The notes below the pieces were generated by a model. The model was not told where the DNA came from and made no database searches. It saw only the letters and a program-made list of their open reading frames with translations. Shown in pieces: positions 49,501 through 57,174 of a DNA stretch of 64,000 nt. The translations under genes and the position numbers were made by a program. The stretch's first letter is position 1. Each line of letters opens with the position of its first letter. The stretch is from Cyclina sinensis (Eukaryota > Mollusca > Bivalvia > Venerida > Veneridae), in contig JAAONU010000014.1 of NCBI GenBank assembly GCA_012932295.1, positions 37,169,977 through 37,233,976 of the forward strand, written 5' to 3'.

Positions 49501-50375
49501 TCGACACAAGTTTGGGAGGTGTCCCTTTCAATGCAATGCTAGCCAGAGAGGACAGTAGGGGAAAAGACCTTGTAGTACAGCCAGGGGCTGATGGGTTCCT
49601 GTTTGATTCAAAGCCATTGTTTCAGGTAACAATCCTTACTTTGTGTTTTAGTACACATATATTGTATTCTAAACTGTTAAAAGTGCATTTTTTATAAATG
49701 GTTAAATGTTTTGTAGGTATACCAAAAGGTAAACACAGTAACAAGCAAGAACTTTTACTGCAGAACCTTCTTTTTGAATTCTACACAAACTTGTTTGTTA
49801 CAAGAATCCAAGTGGTGTTAATGTTTGAGTATTAAGTAACTTCAGTGTTTTTTATGCAGACATTTATTTCATTTTATTTCATTCATTTAATGTTAAAACG
49901 GATTCTTTTTTATTTTCAGACTGAAAATGGAAAACATTGGTTTTTACATACAATTTATGCAATAAGATCTCGAAGGAAGTCAAAGAGGGACCTTAAGGAA
50001 TTTATATTGCACAATGTAGTAGAACGATCAATTTCTGATGTGTCAGGTGTGGGCGACGGTGAAAAAGGGACAAACATGGCACCATTAATACTTAACTTAA
50101 ATGGGAAATCCATTTCCGATGAAACATACCAGCCTGATAAGATTTCCGAGAGTGATAGTGGGCAGACACCACTTTTGGCAGTGTTAATTGGTGTAGGAAT
50201 ACTACTGCTGATTGGAATCTTTATTCTTGTGATATTTATACGTCATAGACGAAAACAGACTTCTCCACCCCCAACTCCATCAGGAACGATCACTGTGATG
50301 TCAACTCAAGCAGGTCAAACTCGTGTCATATCAAATGCTCATATATTTAAGAAAAATGATCTTTCAGAAGTTTAG
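22437..50375 (+). CDS. FREM2: FRAS1/FREM2-type extracellular matrix protein, C-terminal half (23 exons, 5' partial)
   Basis: Seen: 23 exons with AG/GT borders join in one open frame of about 1396 residues: five Calx-beta domains (exons 1-3, 4-5, 6-7, 8-9, 10-12), the long conserved FRAS1/FREM2 C-terminal region (exons 12-23), a basic cleavage motif RSRRKSKR (49965-49988), a 23-residue transmembrane helix (50172-50240) and a 44-residue tail ending S-E-V. Known of the family: FRAS1, FREM1 and FREM2 form the Fraser complex under epithelial basement membranes; FRAS1 and FREM2 are membrane-anchored, are shed after convertase cleavage, and bind the PDZ protein GRIP1 through their C termini. Five Calx-beta domains fit FRAS1 and FREM2, not FREM1. 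The upstream CSPG/NG2 repeats are outside the window, so FRAS1 and FREM2 cannot be separated; FREM2 is my best label. Exon 1 starts in phase 1, so the gene continues upstream. Introns not listed separately hold nothing I recognise. Confidence 0.93.
23210..23290 (+). CDS. FREM2: FREM exon 2: middle of Calx-beta 1
   Basis: Acceptor TTTTACAG and donor GTATAA, 27 codons, phase 1-1. It carries the TASIGRD...QFNPG segment, matching the Calx-beta pattern of T-A-x-x-G-x-D followed by V-x-F-x-P-G. Confidence 0.9.
23724..23775 (+). repeat. 17-base tandem repeat in FREM intron 2
   Basis: TACAGGATCCTTTGGGG occurs twice exactly and once degenerately (TACAAGATGCTTTG). Confidence 0.55.
24376..24525 (+). 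CDS. FREM2: FREM exon 3: end of Calx-beta 1
   Basis: Acceptor TTCCCAG, donor GTATGA, 50 codons, phase 1-1. It contains the acidic loop [19 protein letters not shown], the D-D-x-x-x-E-x-x-E segment that in Calx-beta folds contributes calcium ligands, and ends with the final strand VTIVDPED. Confidence 0.92.
24919..25044 (+). CDS. FREM2: FREM exon 4: first half of Calx-beta 2
   Basis: Acceptor TTGTACAG, donor GTAATT, 42 codons, phase 1-1. It encodes [20 protein letters not shown] and [18 protein letters not shown], the usual Y-x-V-x-E and R-x-G-D-L strands of the family. Confidence 0.9.
25045..26791 (+). other. FREM intron 4
   Basis: 1.75 kb, AT-rich. I see no exon or clear repeat. Short open frames on both strands have no family features. 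Confidence 0.6.
26792..27040 (+). CDS. FREM2: FREM exon 5: second half of Calx-beta 2
   Basis: Acceptor TATTACAG, donor GTAATT, 83 codons, phase 1-1. [20 protein letters not shown] is close to what I recall of vertebrate FREM2 at this place. The acidic loop [20 protein letters not shown] follows, then the closing strand with DPAD. Confidence 0.93.
28810..29083 (+). mobile_element. tRNA-derived SINE
   Basis: A box TGGTCCAGTGG (28822-28832) and B box GTTCGATCC (28866-28874) lie at tRNA-like spacing. A body shared with the inverted copy at 12497-12773 follows (CATGTATCAG, ACTGAGCATGCAAAAGAACC) with a 3' end GATAAATAAGCTCAAATAG. Confidence 0.8.
29165..29375 (+). repeat. Diverged tandem repeat with TTTGTCTGTGGG core
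   Basis: Four imperfect units of about 45-60 bases containing TTGTCTGTGNGGGAAA and AATCACTGATTTTTA. The family A element is inserted at the last unit's T run. Confidence 0.6.
29376..29896 (+). mobile_element. Family A element, 3' truncated
   Basis: Starts with the hairpin TATGCTCCCACAAAGTGGGG, then a CCGT tract, then three monomers (GAACGCAACTCC near 29459, 29625 and 29792; spacing 166-167), the third stopping at GCTGCGACC. The terminal GTGTCC...GGACAC hairpin is missing. Confidence 0.75.
32546..32715 (+). repeat. Interrupted GAT/ATG microsatellite
   Basis: Long runs of GAT-GAT-GGT-GAT. The acidic or methionine-rich open frames on either strand are repeat artefacts. Confidence 0.75.
33462..33611 (+). 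CDS. FREM2: FREM exon 6: first half of Calx-beta 3
   Basis: Acceptor TTTTTCAG, donor GTATAA, 50 codons, phase 1-1. It encodes [20 protein letters not shown] and the R-x-G/T-G-T-D-L-S-R-P segment. A neighbouring AG two bases downstream would break the frame, so 33462 is the start. Confidence 0.92.
34263..34472 (+). CDS. FREM2: FREM exon 7: second half of Calx-beta 3
   Basis: Acceptor TTTTCTAG, donor GTAAGT, 70 codons, phase 1-1. Contains [17 protein letters not shown] and the acidic loop [20 protein letters not shown]. The loop is less acidic than in the other repeats, so calcium binding here may be weaker (inference). Confidence 0.92.
35634..35831 (+). CDS. FREM2: FREM exon 8: first half of Calx-beta 4
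   Basis: Acceptor TTTTTAG, donor GTTTGT (a weak match to the consensus), 66 codons, phase 1-1. Encodes [40 protein letters not shown] and [21 protein letters not shown], which matches FRAS1/FREM2 at this place and supports ending the exon at KPG despite the weak donor. Confidence 0.9.
36501..36665 (+). CDS. FREM2: FREM exon 9: second half of Calx-beta 4
   Basis: Acceptor CCCATTCAG, donor GTAGGT-like, 55 codons, phase 1-1. Encodes [20 protein letters not shown] followed by [18 protein letters not shown] and ends IKDPED. Confidence 0.92.
36944..37126 (+). CDS. FREM2: FREM exon 10: first part of Calx-beta 5
   Basis: Acceptor TTTTCCTAG, donor GTAAGA, 61 codons, phase 1-1. Encodes [33 protein letters not shown] and [13 protein letters not shown], a full first half of a Calx-beta fold. 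Confidence 0.92.
37471..37601 (+). CDS. FREM2: FREM exon 11: end of Calx-beta 5
   Basis: Acceptor GTGTTACAG, donor GTACGT, starting phase 1 and ending phase 0. Encodes [20 protein letters not shown] and [13 protein letters not shown]. The usual D-D pair of the acidic loop is replaced by Y-D-G. This is the first junction that leaves the phase-1 pattern; the phase-0 donor is fixed by the frame of exon 12. Confidence 0.88.
38073..38231 (+). CDS. FREM2: FREM exon 12: link from Calx-beta 5 to the C-terminal region
   Basis: Acceptor ATTTACAG, donor GTAAGT, 53 codons, phase 0-0. Encodes [38 protein letters not shown] and NGYPLICIS, which aligns with the PVVASL...GYPVICV segment of FRAS1. Confidence 0.9.
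38281..38361 (+). repeat. tRNA-like SINE head in FREM intron 12
   Basis: TGGTCCAGTGG (A box, 38286-38296) and GGGTTCATGACC (B-box-like, 38348-38359) are about 50 bases apart. The same A box is used by the SINE at 28810. The body downstream is not recognisably the same. Confidence 0.5.
38933..39134 (+). CDS. FREM2: FREM exon 13
   Basis: Acceptor TTATTTCCAG, donor GTTTGT. Starts phase 0, ends phase 1. Encodes [16 protein letters not shown], then [14 protein letters not shown] and LESIYFTGG, matching the N-D-T-L-T-R-Y-R-W segment of FRAS1. A second in-frame AG at 38898-38899 would add 11 residues; I prefer the downstream one because it gives the family spacing between ICIS and PCSPK. Confidence 0.88.
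39409..39573 (+). CDS. FREM2: FREM exon 14
   Basis: Acceptor AATTTTCAG, donor GTATGG, 55 codons, phase 1-1. Encodes [32 protein letters not shown] and [13 protein letters not shown], very close to the family's SRVQCAARAVN...GAEPFSAKLRYTG. Confidence 0.93.
40168..40459 (+). CDS. FREM2: FREM exon 15
   Basis: Acceptor TTCTGTAG, donor GTAAAA, starts phase 1 and ends phase 2. Encodes [40 protein letters not shown] and ATLRFYK. These are among the best-conserved segments of FRAS1/FREM2. Confidence 0.93.
41083..41182 (+). CDS. FREM2: FREM exon 16
   Basis: Acceptor TTATTTCAG, donor GTAAGA, starts phase 2 and ends phase 0. Encodes [20 protein letters not shown] and [10 protein letters not shown], matching the family's LNLEACLWEF...YYDMSELL. 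Confidence 0.93.
41183..45975 (+). other. FREM intron 16 (4.8 kb), mostly a mobile element
   Basis: Left part (41183-43347) is AT-rich with nothing recognised. The right part is filled by the second family B element. The coding sequence on either side joins without a gap relative to FRAS1. Confidence 0.7.
43348..45908 (+). mobile_element. AGCTCACCTGAGC array element, second copy (family B)
   Basis: Same head, CCGT tract, two arrays and tail as 6665-9854 but shorter, 2.56 kb. The tail again ends GGGCCATCATGGCCC, TCTTG and TT. Array 1 has five monomers (GGCCCC at 43697, 43862, 44027, 44192, 44356). Array 2 has about ten (GTCAC-type at 44533, 44678, 44822, 44967, 45112, 45258, 45405, 45550, 45695). 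Copy-number difference between the two elements explains their lengths. Confidence 0.8.
45976..46171 (+). CDS. FREM2: FREM exon 17
   Basis: Acceptor CTTTTTCAG, donor GTTAGC, starts phase 0 and ends phase 1. Encodes [40 protein letters not shown] and WQDGI. The 2.6-kb repeat of intron 16 ends only 67 bases upstream. Confidence 0.92.
47077..47181 (+). CDS. FREM2: FREM exon 18
   Basis: Acceptor CATTTCCAG, donor GTAAGC, 35 codons, phase 1-1. Encodes [20 protein letters not shown] and [10 protein letters not shown], matching [10 protein letters not shown]...LAVHFKTEAQFHG in FRAS1. Confidence 0.92.
47454..47581 (+). CDS. FREM2: FREM exon 19
   Basis: Acceptor AATTTCAG, donor GTAAGT, starts phase 1 and ends phase 0. 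Encodes [20 protein letters not shown] and [15 protein letters not shown], matching the S-x-x-T-Y-x-Q-P segment of the family. Confidence 0.92.
48087..48351 (+). CDS. FREM2: FREM exon 20
   Basis: Acceptor GTTCACAG, donor GTAAAC, starts phase 0 and ends phase 1. Encodes [32 protein letters not shown] and [18 protein letters not shown]. The R-F-Q-Q-V-S-D-P-V run is shared with FRAS1 and FREM2. Confidence 0.94.
48640..48865 (+). repeat. Possible SINE 3' portion in FREM intron 20
   Basis: Ends GGCATTAAACCCCAATAAAC followed by CAAACCAAAC, a type of tail I associate with bivalve SINEs (from memory, not verified). The head is not clear. Confidence 0.35.
48944..49131 (+). CDS. FREM2: FREM exon 21
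   Basis: Acceptor AATTTTCAG, donor GTATGT, starts phase 1 and ends phase 0. Encodes [39 protein letters not shown] and EYGCVG, matching the VMVDPVQNLG...IEKVFLCTGADGY segment of FRAS1. Confidence 0.94.
49479..49625 (+). CDS. FREM2: FREM exon 22
   Basis: Acceptor GTCTTACAG, donor GTAACA, 49 codons, phase 0-0. Encodes [20 protein letters not shown] and [16 protein letters not shown], matching the family's QPGSDGF...STPLFQV. Confidence 0.93.
49920..50375 (+). CDS. FREM2: FREM last exon: cleavage site, transmembrane helix, cytoplasmic tail
   Basis: Acceptor TATTTTCAG; the frame is closed by TAG at 50373-50375. In order: [12 protein letters not shown] (conserved with FRAS1), the basic motif RSRRKSKR with R-S-R-R at 49965-49976 fitting the furin pattern R-x-K/R-R, about 60 polar residues, a 23-residue hydrophobic helix (50172-50240) and a stop-transfer RHRRK. 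The tail carries a P-P-P-T-P stretch and ends N-D-L-S-E-V, a class I PDZ ligand (S-x-V). Vertebrate FRAS1 ends in N-D-S-S-E-V. The helix and tail show this paralog is membrane-anchored. Confidence 0.95.
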   Translation, partial: TENGKHWFLHTIYAIRSRRKSKRDLKEFILHNVVERSISDVSGVGDGEKGTNMAPLILNLNGKSISDETYQPDKISESDSGQTPLLAVLIGVGILLLIGIFILVIFIRHRRKQTSPPPTPSGTITVMSTQAGQTRVISNAHIFKKNDLSEV

Positions 50376-50958
50376 AAATACCTTATGTATGCAAAATCCA
50401 GAAGTCAGTTTTCATTTTATTTACTGGATACTCAAAATTTGTGATAAAAATTTAGTTCTACTATTTATTTTTACTTTTAAACAATTTTACAAATATCCAT
50501 TTTGCATTATAAAGGAAGTTACTTCCCTTGTTTTTTCTTACAAATGGTGTATGTATAACTAGGGGAGGGTAATTTTCTTCATTCTGTATGTAGATCTATA
50601 AAGTATTTTAAACACAAATATTATCAAAAACCTTCATGATATTATTGTAGGAAGTTGTATCCTGGTATGTTATTTTGTGCTAATGAAACATAGCTTATTA
50701 CATGTATAGGGAGTTGATAAATGCAGTATAGTTTATGTTGTTTCATTATGAATAAGTATTTTATATGTTCAAGACAATTTAAGACAATAGCCAGTTGATA
50801 TAAATGTTGGTGCAATATTTTGTTTTGTTTTTAAGTTTTTAAACTTTGCAAGAGATGAGTGTAAATTGTACAGTTAGTGTACATTGAGAGTCCTCTGTGA
50901 AACGTCTGTTTTTGCAATATTTTTAAAAATCCTCTTTTCATAGAATATCTGAAAGCCA

Positions 50959-50964
50959 AATAAA
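50959..50964 (+). terminator. Candidate polyadenylation signal for the FREM transcript
   Basis: AATAAA 584 bases after the stop codon, followed within 50 bases by T-rich and GT-rich sequence. It is the first canonical hexamer I see after the stop. Functional use is inferred. Confidence 0.45.
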
Positions 50965-51038
50965 GAAACAATAAGGTTTATTTTTAGGTTATCTTCATGT
51001 GTGCTTCAGATGTGCCAAAGTCAATCTTATGATTTAAC

Positions 51039-51149
51039 TGACAAAACTGTTTGCAAGAATAAAGAAAGAGAGTTTTGACAAAAATGTTTGCAAGAATGAA
51101 GAGAGAGGGTTTTGACAAAAATGTTTGCAAGAATGAAGAAAGAGGGTTG
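51039..51149 (+). repeat. 37-base tandem repeat after the FREM stop
   Basis: Three units of GACAAAAATGTTTGCAAGAA followed by TGAAGARAGAGGGTTTT; TTGCAAGAAT recurs at 51051, 51088 and 51125. Confidence 0.75.
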
Positions 51150-52763
51150 TTTAAAACACTCTGTTATGAGTATAAGGAGATTTTGGAGTACAAGAATTGA
51201 GCAGGGGGTTTGGCTATGGGGTTGCAATTTTTGTACTTAACCATACATGAAGTAACCTGAAGTTTTATTCAGGGGAGATAATACAATCATGTGTGTAGAG
51301 TTCAGTGGCTTTAAACTTACTGCAGCTCTGTTCAAAGAGCTTATAGAAGTACAGGAAAACTTGTATTCAGGGTTAAAGTGTAAAACTTTGCAGGGTACAC
51401 AAAGTAAATCCTATTATTATTTGATTATTGACAAATTGATGTTAAGCAAATTGAGTGTGATTTTAATATTTTTGATTTATATGTGAAATGTTCAAGTGGA
51501 ACAATTAAGAGAAATGATAAACAAGAATGACGATGGTCCTAGTCATTGTAGTGTAATATTTGTTGCTCAGTTTTAACATGCCATTATTTTGTTTTATGTT
51601 ATCACAAGTGCTAAATATTTAGAGTATTTTGTGTATAGTAGATATTCTAATACCATAATATGTTGGTTGTTTTTGATTTAGCGGAGTTGCTAAATTGAAA
51701 ATGGTTAGACTAACAGAAACTCGTAAAGCCAGAATACTGTTTTGTCTTTTATTGATTTTTTTGGGGGGGTTTCTCTTTGAAAAATTTGTTTATTTTCTAA
51801 CTGTGCTTGAACATCTGTGAGGTATAGACCAAAGAATAAAACTATAACTATTTCATTACAAACTAGAAAAAAACTGCATTTTTGCTATCAGCTTATTACA
51901 AGTACTATGTTAAAATATGGCTCTTTTTGACTCTGTGCCACCTTTCATGTTAACCTTTGGTATCAGTTATTAGGTATATTAACCTCGTTTTCCCTACAAA
52001 AAGCTTGTTTGATGAAAGGTTGGTTTTCTGACTTTTACAAGATAGTTTTTCTTTACACCATTGTGTTCATATGTGTAGTTACATTAAAATGTAGTCCTTT
52101 AAAATGTTTGTACATGAAAGAGAAATTAGAAAAAAATCATGTCAATCTGTATGTGTCAGATTTGATACGAGGGGAATCATGAATATTTAATATTATAATA
52201 ACTATATTATAAGAAGGCTAGATCATAAAATGTCTTATAAAGTCAGACATGTATGCTTAAATCGTGTAACATTTTCGATGTAAATAACTGTGCTTAAGTT
52301 CTTTAGGGAGCTAAACACAGCAGTTTGAATCAAAACATTAGTATGAAAAAGTTAGTTTGTGTTCATCACATTTTGAAAATATTTCACATAATTTTTTGAA
52401 ATCCAATCCCTACACTTCAAAGTGCTACATGTATAAAAGTTTCTTACCATCCATGCATTTTTAAGAACCTTTTAGATGTAGGTCTGATTTGACTTGCTAG
52501 TTCAGTGTTGCCAAAATAAGTGTTAAACCAAAGTAAGAAGCATACATGCATAAGTATTACACAAGTGCTTTTAATTATGCATAATATAAACATAATTAAT
52601 TCCATGTATTATTAAATGTATATTCATAAATGTATTGTAAATTGTGCTTATATGTGTTATATGATGGAACACTGTGTAACTGGGATTTTGAGAATTTTTG
52701 CTTTTTCCTGACTACTATGATAATTGTAATGATTAGATGAATTTGTACATAGCTTTTGCATTG

Positions 52764-52788
52764 AATTAATTAATTAATTAATTAATCG
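52764..52788 (+). repeat. (AATT)n microsatellite
   Basis: Six tandem TTAA/AATT units in a row, self-complementary. Confidence 0.75.
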
Positions 52789-53559
52789 TTGATTAATATT
52801 TATAGTTGTTATTTATAACTCAAAGACGAGAAATCCCAGGGTAGGATAGAGCAAAAGCTAATGCTATGGACATTTTTGTTTAAATTTGGTTGCTACTTTA
52901 GCTAAATCTGTTGCTAAGGAATTAGCTAAATTTTTATAAGATTAAGGTGTTGCTAAATGGGTAACTCAAAAACAAGTTACCTACAGAGTGCTCTATGTTG
53001 CTTAGGAGTTAATAGTAATTGAATGGCAATGGCTCTTTGCATATAGTTAAAATATGATTTGAATGTCACAACTCTTGCTAAGGAAAGAAACCTAATTGGT
53101 TGGCTTTTTTTTGTTGCTGATAATTATATACTGCTAAGGAATGAAAAATTATGAGGCTGCTAAGGGAAACCAAGTTGTAATGTAGTGGCTAAGTCTTTTG
53201 CTAAGAAATGAAATATAATTTTGTAAGTAAAGCTTCTATTTAAAGTTGAGTTTATGTGATCCTATTATGAAATTTGCCAAGACAAAGGCTTTTTTTCTGT
53301 TCTATTTATTGCACTATATTTTGTAATGAAAATGTGTGTATGGATATTTTTAAAAGAGTACTTGTATTACACTTATGTGCTGATTTTAAGTGCCAAGAAA
53401 TGAGATCTACTTGCCAGGGAGGATATATGTATAGTTGTGTATGTTTGTACTATTGTAGCACTTAAAAGAAAAAACATGTTGACTTGAAACAGCTAAAATC
53501 AATGAAAACAAAGTGTGTTACAGAAAAGTGGGTTTTGGAATATTACTTGGGATTTTTTA

Positions 53560-54176
53560 TTATGCTCCCCGAAGGGCGAGCATATAGTTGCCACTTTGTC
53601 CATCCGTTCGTCCGTCCATCCGTCATAATATTGCCCGGAGCATAACACAAAAACTATGAGAGATATCAAGACTAAACTTCATAGGTAGTTAGATCTCATT
53701 AAGGAGCAGTGCAGTGCACAGAAACTATAACTCTTGCTTTATTAATTTTTGAGTTATTGCCCTTTGAAATTTCTCATACTTATTTTTTGTCCAGGGCATA
53801 TCTCACAAAGTATAAGAGTTATCAACTTGAAACTTTATAAGTAGATAGATCTCATTGATAAGCAGTGCATTGCACAAGAACCATAACTCTTGCGGAATTA
53901 ATTTTTGAGTTATTGCCTTTTGAAATTTCTCATACTTATTTTTTGTCCGGGGCATATCTCACAAAATGTAAGAGATATGAACATGAAACTATATTGGTAG
54001 ATAGATCTCTATGAGGAGAAGTGCAGCTTGCAAGAACCGTTACTCTATTTTGCATAATTTAGGAATTATTGCCCTTTGTTATTTTTCATACTTTAAAACA
54101 AAATACATATTAAACAATAGCTCTTTTGGAAATGGCATTTATTCGGGGAGCATCCATCGGTTCTACCGATTTCTTG
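53560..54176 (+). mobile_element. TATGCTCCCC-type hairpin-ended element (family C)
   Basis: Head hairpin TATGCTCCCCGAAGGGCG with GAGCATA, a tract of CCGTCCATCCGTC (about 53600-53625), monomers of about 156 bases (GAGTTATTGCC at 53751 and 53907), and the tail hairpin ATCGGTTCTACCGAT, TTCTTG and a T run (54173-54176 is CTTG). Confidence 0.7.
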
Positions 54177-55049
54177 TTTTTTCATAACTAACAATTTATT
54201 ATCACAGATGATATTTGAGCAAATACTCTGTAATGAAAAGAAGTTTTTCTTTTTTAATCTTTGAAGAAATTTTGTTTAATAAGTGTTAAATGCAGCAGTT
54301 GAAAGATTGCCTGCTTATTGCAAGTATGATATTACCGGTACTTAAACTAGGCTGTAAACTGATTTGCTTTTAGATGGAATCTCAAGACCTTTTACTAGAT
54401 TGATATTAATTTTGTGCTTTTTACTGTGACAATCTCAGCTGTTTATTTTTGATCTGTCTTTGTACGTTTACAGTACTTGTCATTTTGTAATCACAGCTTG
54501 TGGTCCTTTATTTCCCCACAGTCTTATTATGTCAGTACATTGTACACTGTAGCCAGTATTCGGTTTCTTCCATGTTGTTAGCCTTTTACCCATAGTTCCA
54601 ACAAAATGATAAACAGGGATTTCATGCTTTTTACAAAGGCTAGGACACAGGTGTAATGACTTAATAATTTATTAGGCCAGTTTTTTCAGTTTATAACTCA
54701 CTTATTATACCTCTTTTGTTTAGTGTAAAAGGTACATGTGGGAAAAAAAGCCAAGTATGGAATTTCAAATATACTTTTTTTTTTGCATGGTAGCTTTATT
54801 GTTTGAAATCAACATTATATTGACTAAAATGAATCATGTAAATAGAATGCCTTACCCAGATGCGTGAAAAATGTGAATTATGTAGAAACAGTTTATGATT
54901 GAGTAACTTTTTAACTGTTGAAGATTGTCTGAAATACATGTACTTGTTGCATAATTATGTTAATAGATTGCTCTGTGAATGTTTTTTTGTAGAATAATGG
55001 ACAGTTGTAAGGTTAAAATGTCTGTGGGATGAAAGGCAATTGCTTCTTG

Positions 55050-55195
55050 CATTTTTTGTGTTTGTTGGAGGGATTGACATTTGCTTGTAGCATTATCTTA
55101 TTATGTTTGTTGGAGAGAGACTAAGATTTTGCTTGTAGCATTATCTTATTATGTTTGTTGGAGAGAGATTGACAATTACTTGTAGCATTATGTGT
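55050..55195 (+). repeat. 48-base tandem repeat, three copies
   Basis: GCTTGTAGCATTATCTTATT recurs at 55083 and 55131 and as a variant near 55178, each followed by ATGTTTGTTGGAGAGAGA or related sequence. Confidence 0.7.
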
Positions 55196-55332
55196 TTTGA
55201 ATTTGCTTATTGCTGATAGTTATATATTATGATTTTTTTCAGTTTTTTGATACTCATAATGCTTTTTGATACTCATGCCATTTTATCAAGGATTTGTATA
55301 AAATAACATTGCCTGCATTCCAAAGAGGTCAC

Positions 55333-55338
55333 AATAAA
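55333..55338 (+). terminator. Distal candidate polyadenylation signal
   Basis: AATAAA followed about 15 bases later by GGTTTGTGTTTTTTTTC, a classic GT/T-rich downstream element. If used by the FREM gene the 3' UTR would be about 5 kb; it may instead be unrelated. Confidence 0.35.
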
Positions 55339-55799
55339 AACATGAAAACTTTAGGTTTGTGTTTTTTTTCTTGTTTTAGACTCATGGAATGAAAAATAAA
55401 TACCCTTTTCTAAACATTCCCCCTATAGGACTAAAAATTGGCTTTAATAATGCGTAAGTCTCAAAAGTTCTACCTTTTTATATGCCCGAAGGGGGCATAT
55501 TATGTTATGGTCCAGGGCTTCCGTCCGTTAGCAGATTGGTTTCTGGAGGATAAATTGAGTACTCTTTGGCCTACAGTCTTTTACCTTCATGTGATTATTG
55601 CCCACATTGAGTAGATGACCCCTATTGATTTTGGAGTCAGTAGCTCAATAGTCAAGGTCACATAGACCTTAACATTGAAAACCATTTCTGCCATGTAACT
55701 TGACAATTATTTGTTATAGAGACTTCAAACTTTTTATCATGATTGCACACATTGAGTGGACGACCCCTGTACATTTTGGGGTCAGTATGTCAAAGGTCA

Positions 55800-55814
55800 A
55801 GGTCACAGTGACCT
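55800..55814. promoter_or_regulatory. Perfect AGGTCAnnnTGACCT palindrome (estrogen-receptor-type element)
   Basis: AGGTCACAGTGACCT, preceded by TCA so that TCAAGGTCA, an ERR/SF-1-type half-site extension, is present too. Matches the nuclear-receptor consensus exactly; binding is untested and the site lies in a mobile element. Confidence 0.4.
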
Positions 55815-55938
55815 AAATGAGTAGAATTGTTTTACACTCTGTAACTCGACAACCATTTGTCGTAGAGACTTCAAAATTCATATAATGGATGCACATATTG
55901 AGTGAATGATGCCTTTTGATTTTGGGGTCAGTAGGTCA

Positions 55939-55953
55939 AGGTCACAGTGACCT
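55939..55953. promoter_or_regulatory. Second perfect AGGTCAnnnTGACCT palindrome
   Basis: Same 15-base sequence 139 bases further on, again preceded by TCA. Variants with one or two changes lie at 55667-55681, 56062-56076 and 56207-56221. Confidence 0.4.
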
Positions 55954-56435
55954 TAACATTGCAAACCATTTCCACCCTGTAACTTGACAATAATTTGTTA
56001 TAGAGACTTCAAGCTTTATATTATGAATCTACTGATTTTGATGTCAGTAGCTCAAAGATCAAGGTCACAGTTACCTTAACATTGAAAACCATTTCCGCCG
56101 TGTAACTTGACAATAATTTGTTATAGAGATTTCTAACTTTATATCATAATTGCACACATTGTTCGGATGACCCCTATACATCTTGGGATCAATGTGTCAA
56201 AGGTCAGGGTCACAGTGACCTAAATGTTTAGAATAACTCAACAACCATTTTTCATAGAGACTTTCATATAATGGTTGCACATACTGAGTGAATGACCCCT
56301 ATTGATTTTGGGGTCAGTAGGGCAAAGGTAAAAAAATTCAAAATTTAAAGCAAATCATTTAATTTTAAAGCATTAGGTTTCCTCCCTTGTATCACAAATG
56401 CATCATACTTAGATAAAACACCCTTCGGGCATATA

Positions 56436-57174
56436 ATGCTCCACCCAGCAGTGCTCACGTTAATTTTAGGATAACTTTGGTTTCTTCAAATTGCTGATTT
56501 TTGCTTAATTTTGAAATAAAGAGACCTTAAAGTAATTACTATTTCAAAGAATTTCTTGTAATATTCTCCCAGCAACAATAAAGTGTTATATTTAGGACGG
56601 GTAGCATCCAAACTGGGAGCTCTACCAACAGAACTAGCCCATTGTCACATACCCAAGGTCCATAATTCCATTATCACTACTTGAACTAGAAATGGGTTTT
56701 TGATTGAACAAAAACATATGTCTCCCCCCAGCCAGTTGCTGCAGGCAGTATTGAGTCAGACGATTGTAAAATAAGGGGGATATTTTTGTCAAATGTACAT
56801 GATGAACAAGAAACTCATACTCTGTCAAGAAAGGATTGAGCAGAAACCTTGTTTCATATTGTACAAAATGGTTGTATTCATTCAGTCTAGTATCTGTAGC
56901 ATGTTGGAATCATGTCGATGGCAGTGTTGTTACATAGATATGGGCAAAAAACATGAAGCCAGTTACAAGGTGTCTTCTTCAAGCACTCAAGTTTAATCTA
57001 TTTCCATTGATAAGGAGAAAAGTTACATCATGATAGCTGTAGTATGTTGGAACTACTCCACAATGTACAACAGGAGCACTCTTAACAAATATATGATCAA
57101 TCAGAGTTTGTTTTCTAGTTAAAATACTAGTTGTGGGGTTCGAAATTACTTGAAGATATCCAGTGAATGCTTGA
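56436..57174. other. Non-coding; possible fragments of a TATGTCTCCCC element
   Basis: ATATGTCTCCCCCC near 56718 resembles the head of the family E element and may be a fragment. Otherwise nothing recognised. Confidence 0.35.

Larger units (their letters stand above)
50376..53559 (+). other. FREM 3' UTR and downstream sequence
   Basis: No further coding exon is visible. AATAAA occurs at 50959-50964, followed by T/GT-rich sequence, and again at 51835-51840. The nearest is a plausible polyadenylation signal, giving a 3' UTR of about 0.6 kb. A tandem repeat and an (AATT)n tract lie within this stretch. Short open frames here have no recognisable domains. Confidence 0.5.
54177..55478. other. Non-coding, nothing recognised except a small tandem repeat
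   Basis: AT-rich. Contains the 48-base tandem repeat and the distal AATAAA described separately. Confidence 0.4.
55479..56435 (+). mobile_element. TATATGCCCGAAGGG-type element with terminal inverted repeats (family D)
   Basis: TATATGCCCGAAGGG (55479-55493) is also the left arm of a head hairpin. Its exact reverse complement closes the element at 56421-56435. A short CCGTCCG tract follows the head. The body has about five diverged monomers of roughly 123-148 bases, each with AAGGTCACAGTGACCT or a variant. No coding capacity. Confidence 0.75.
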
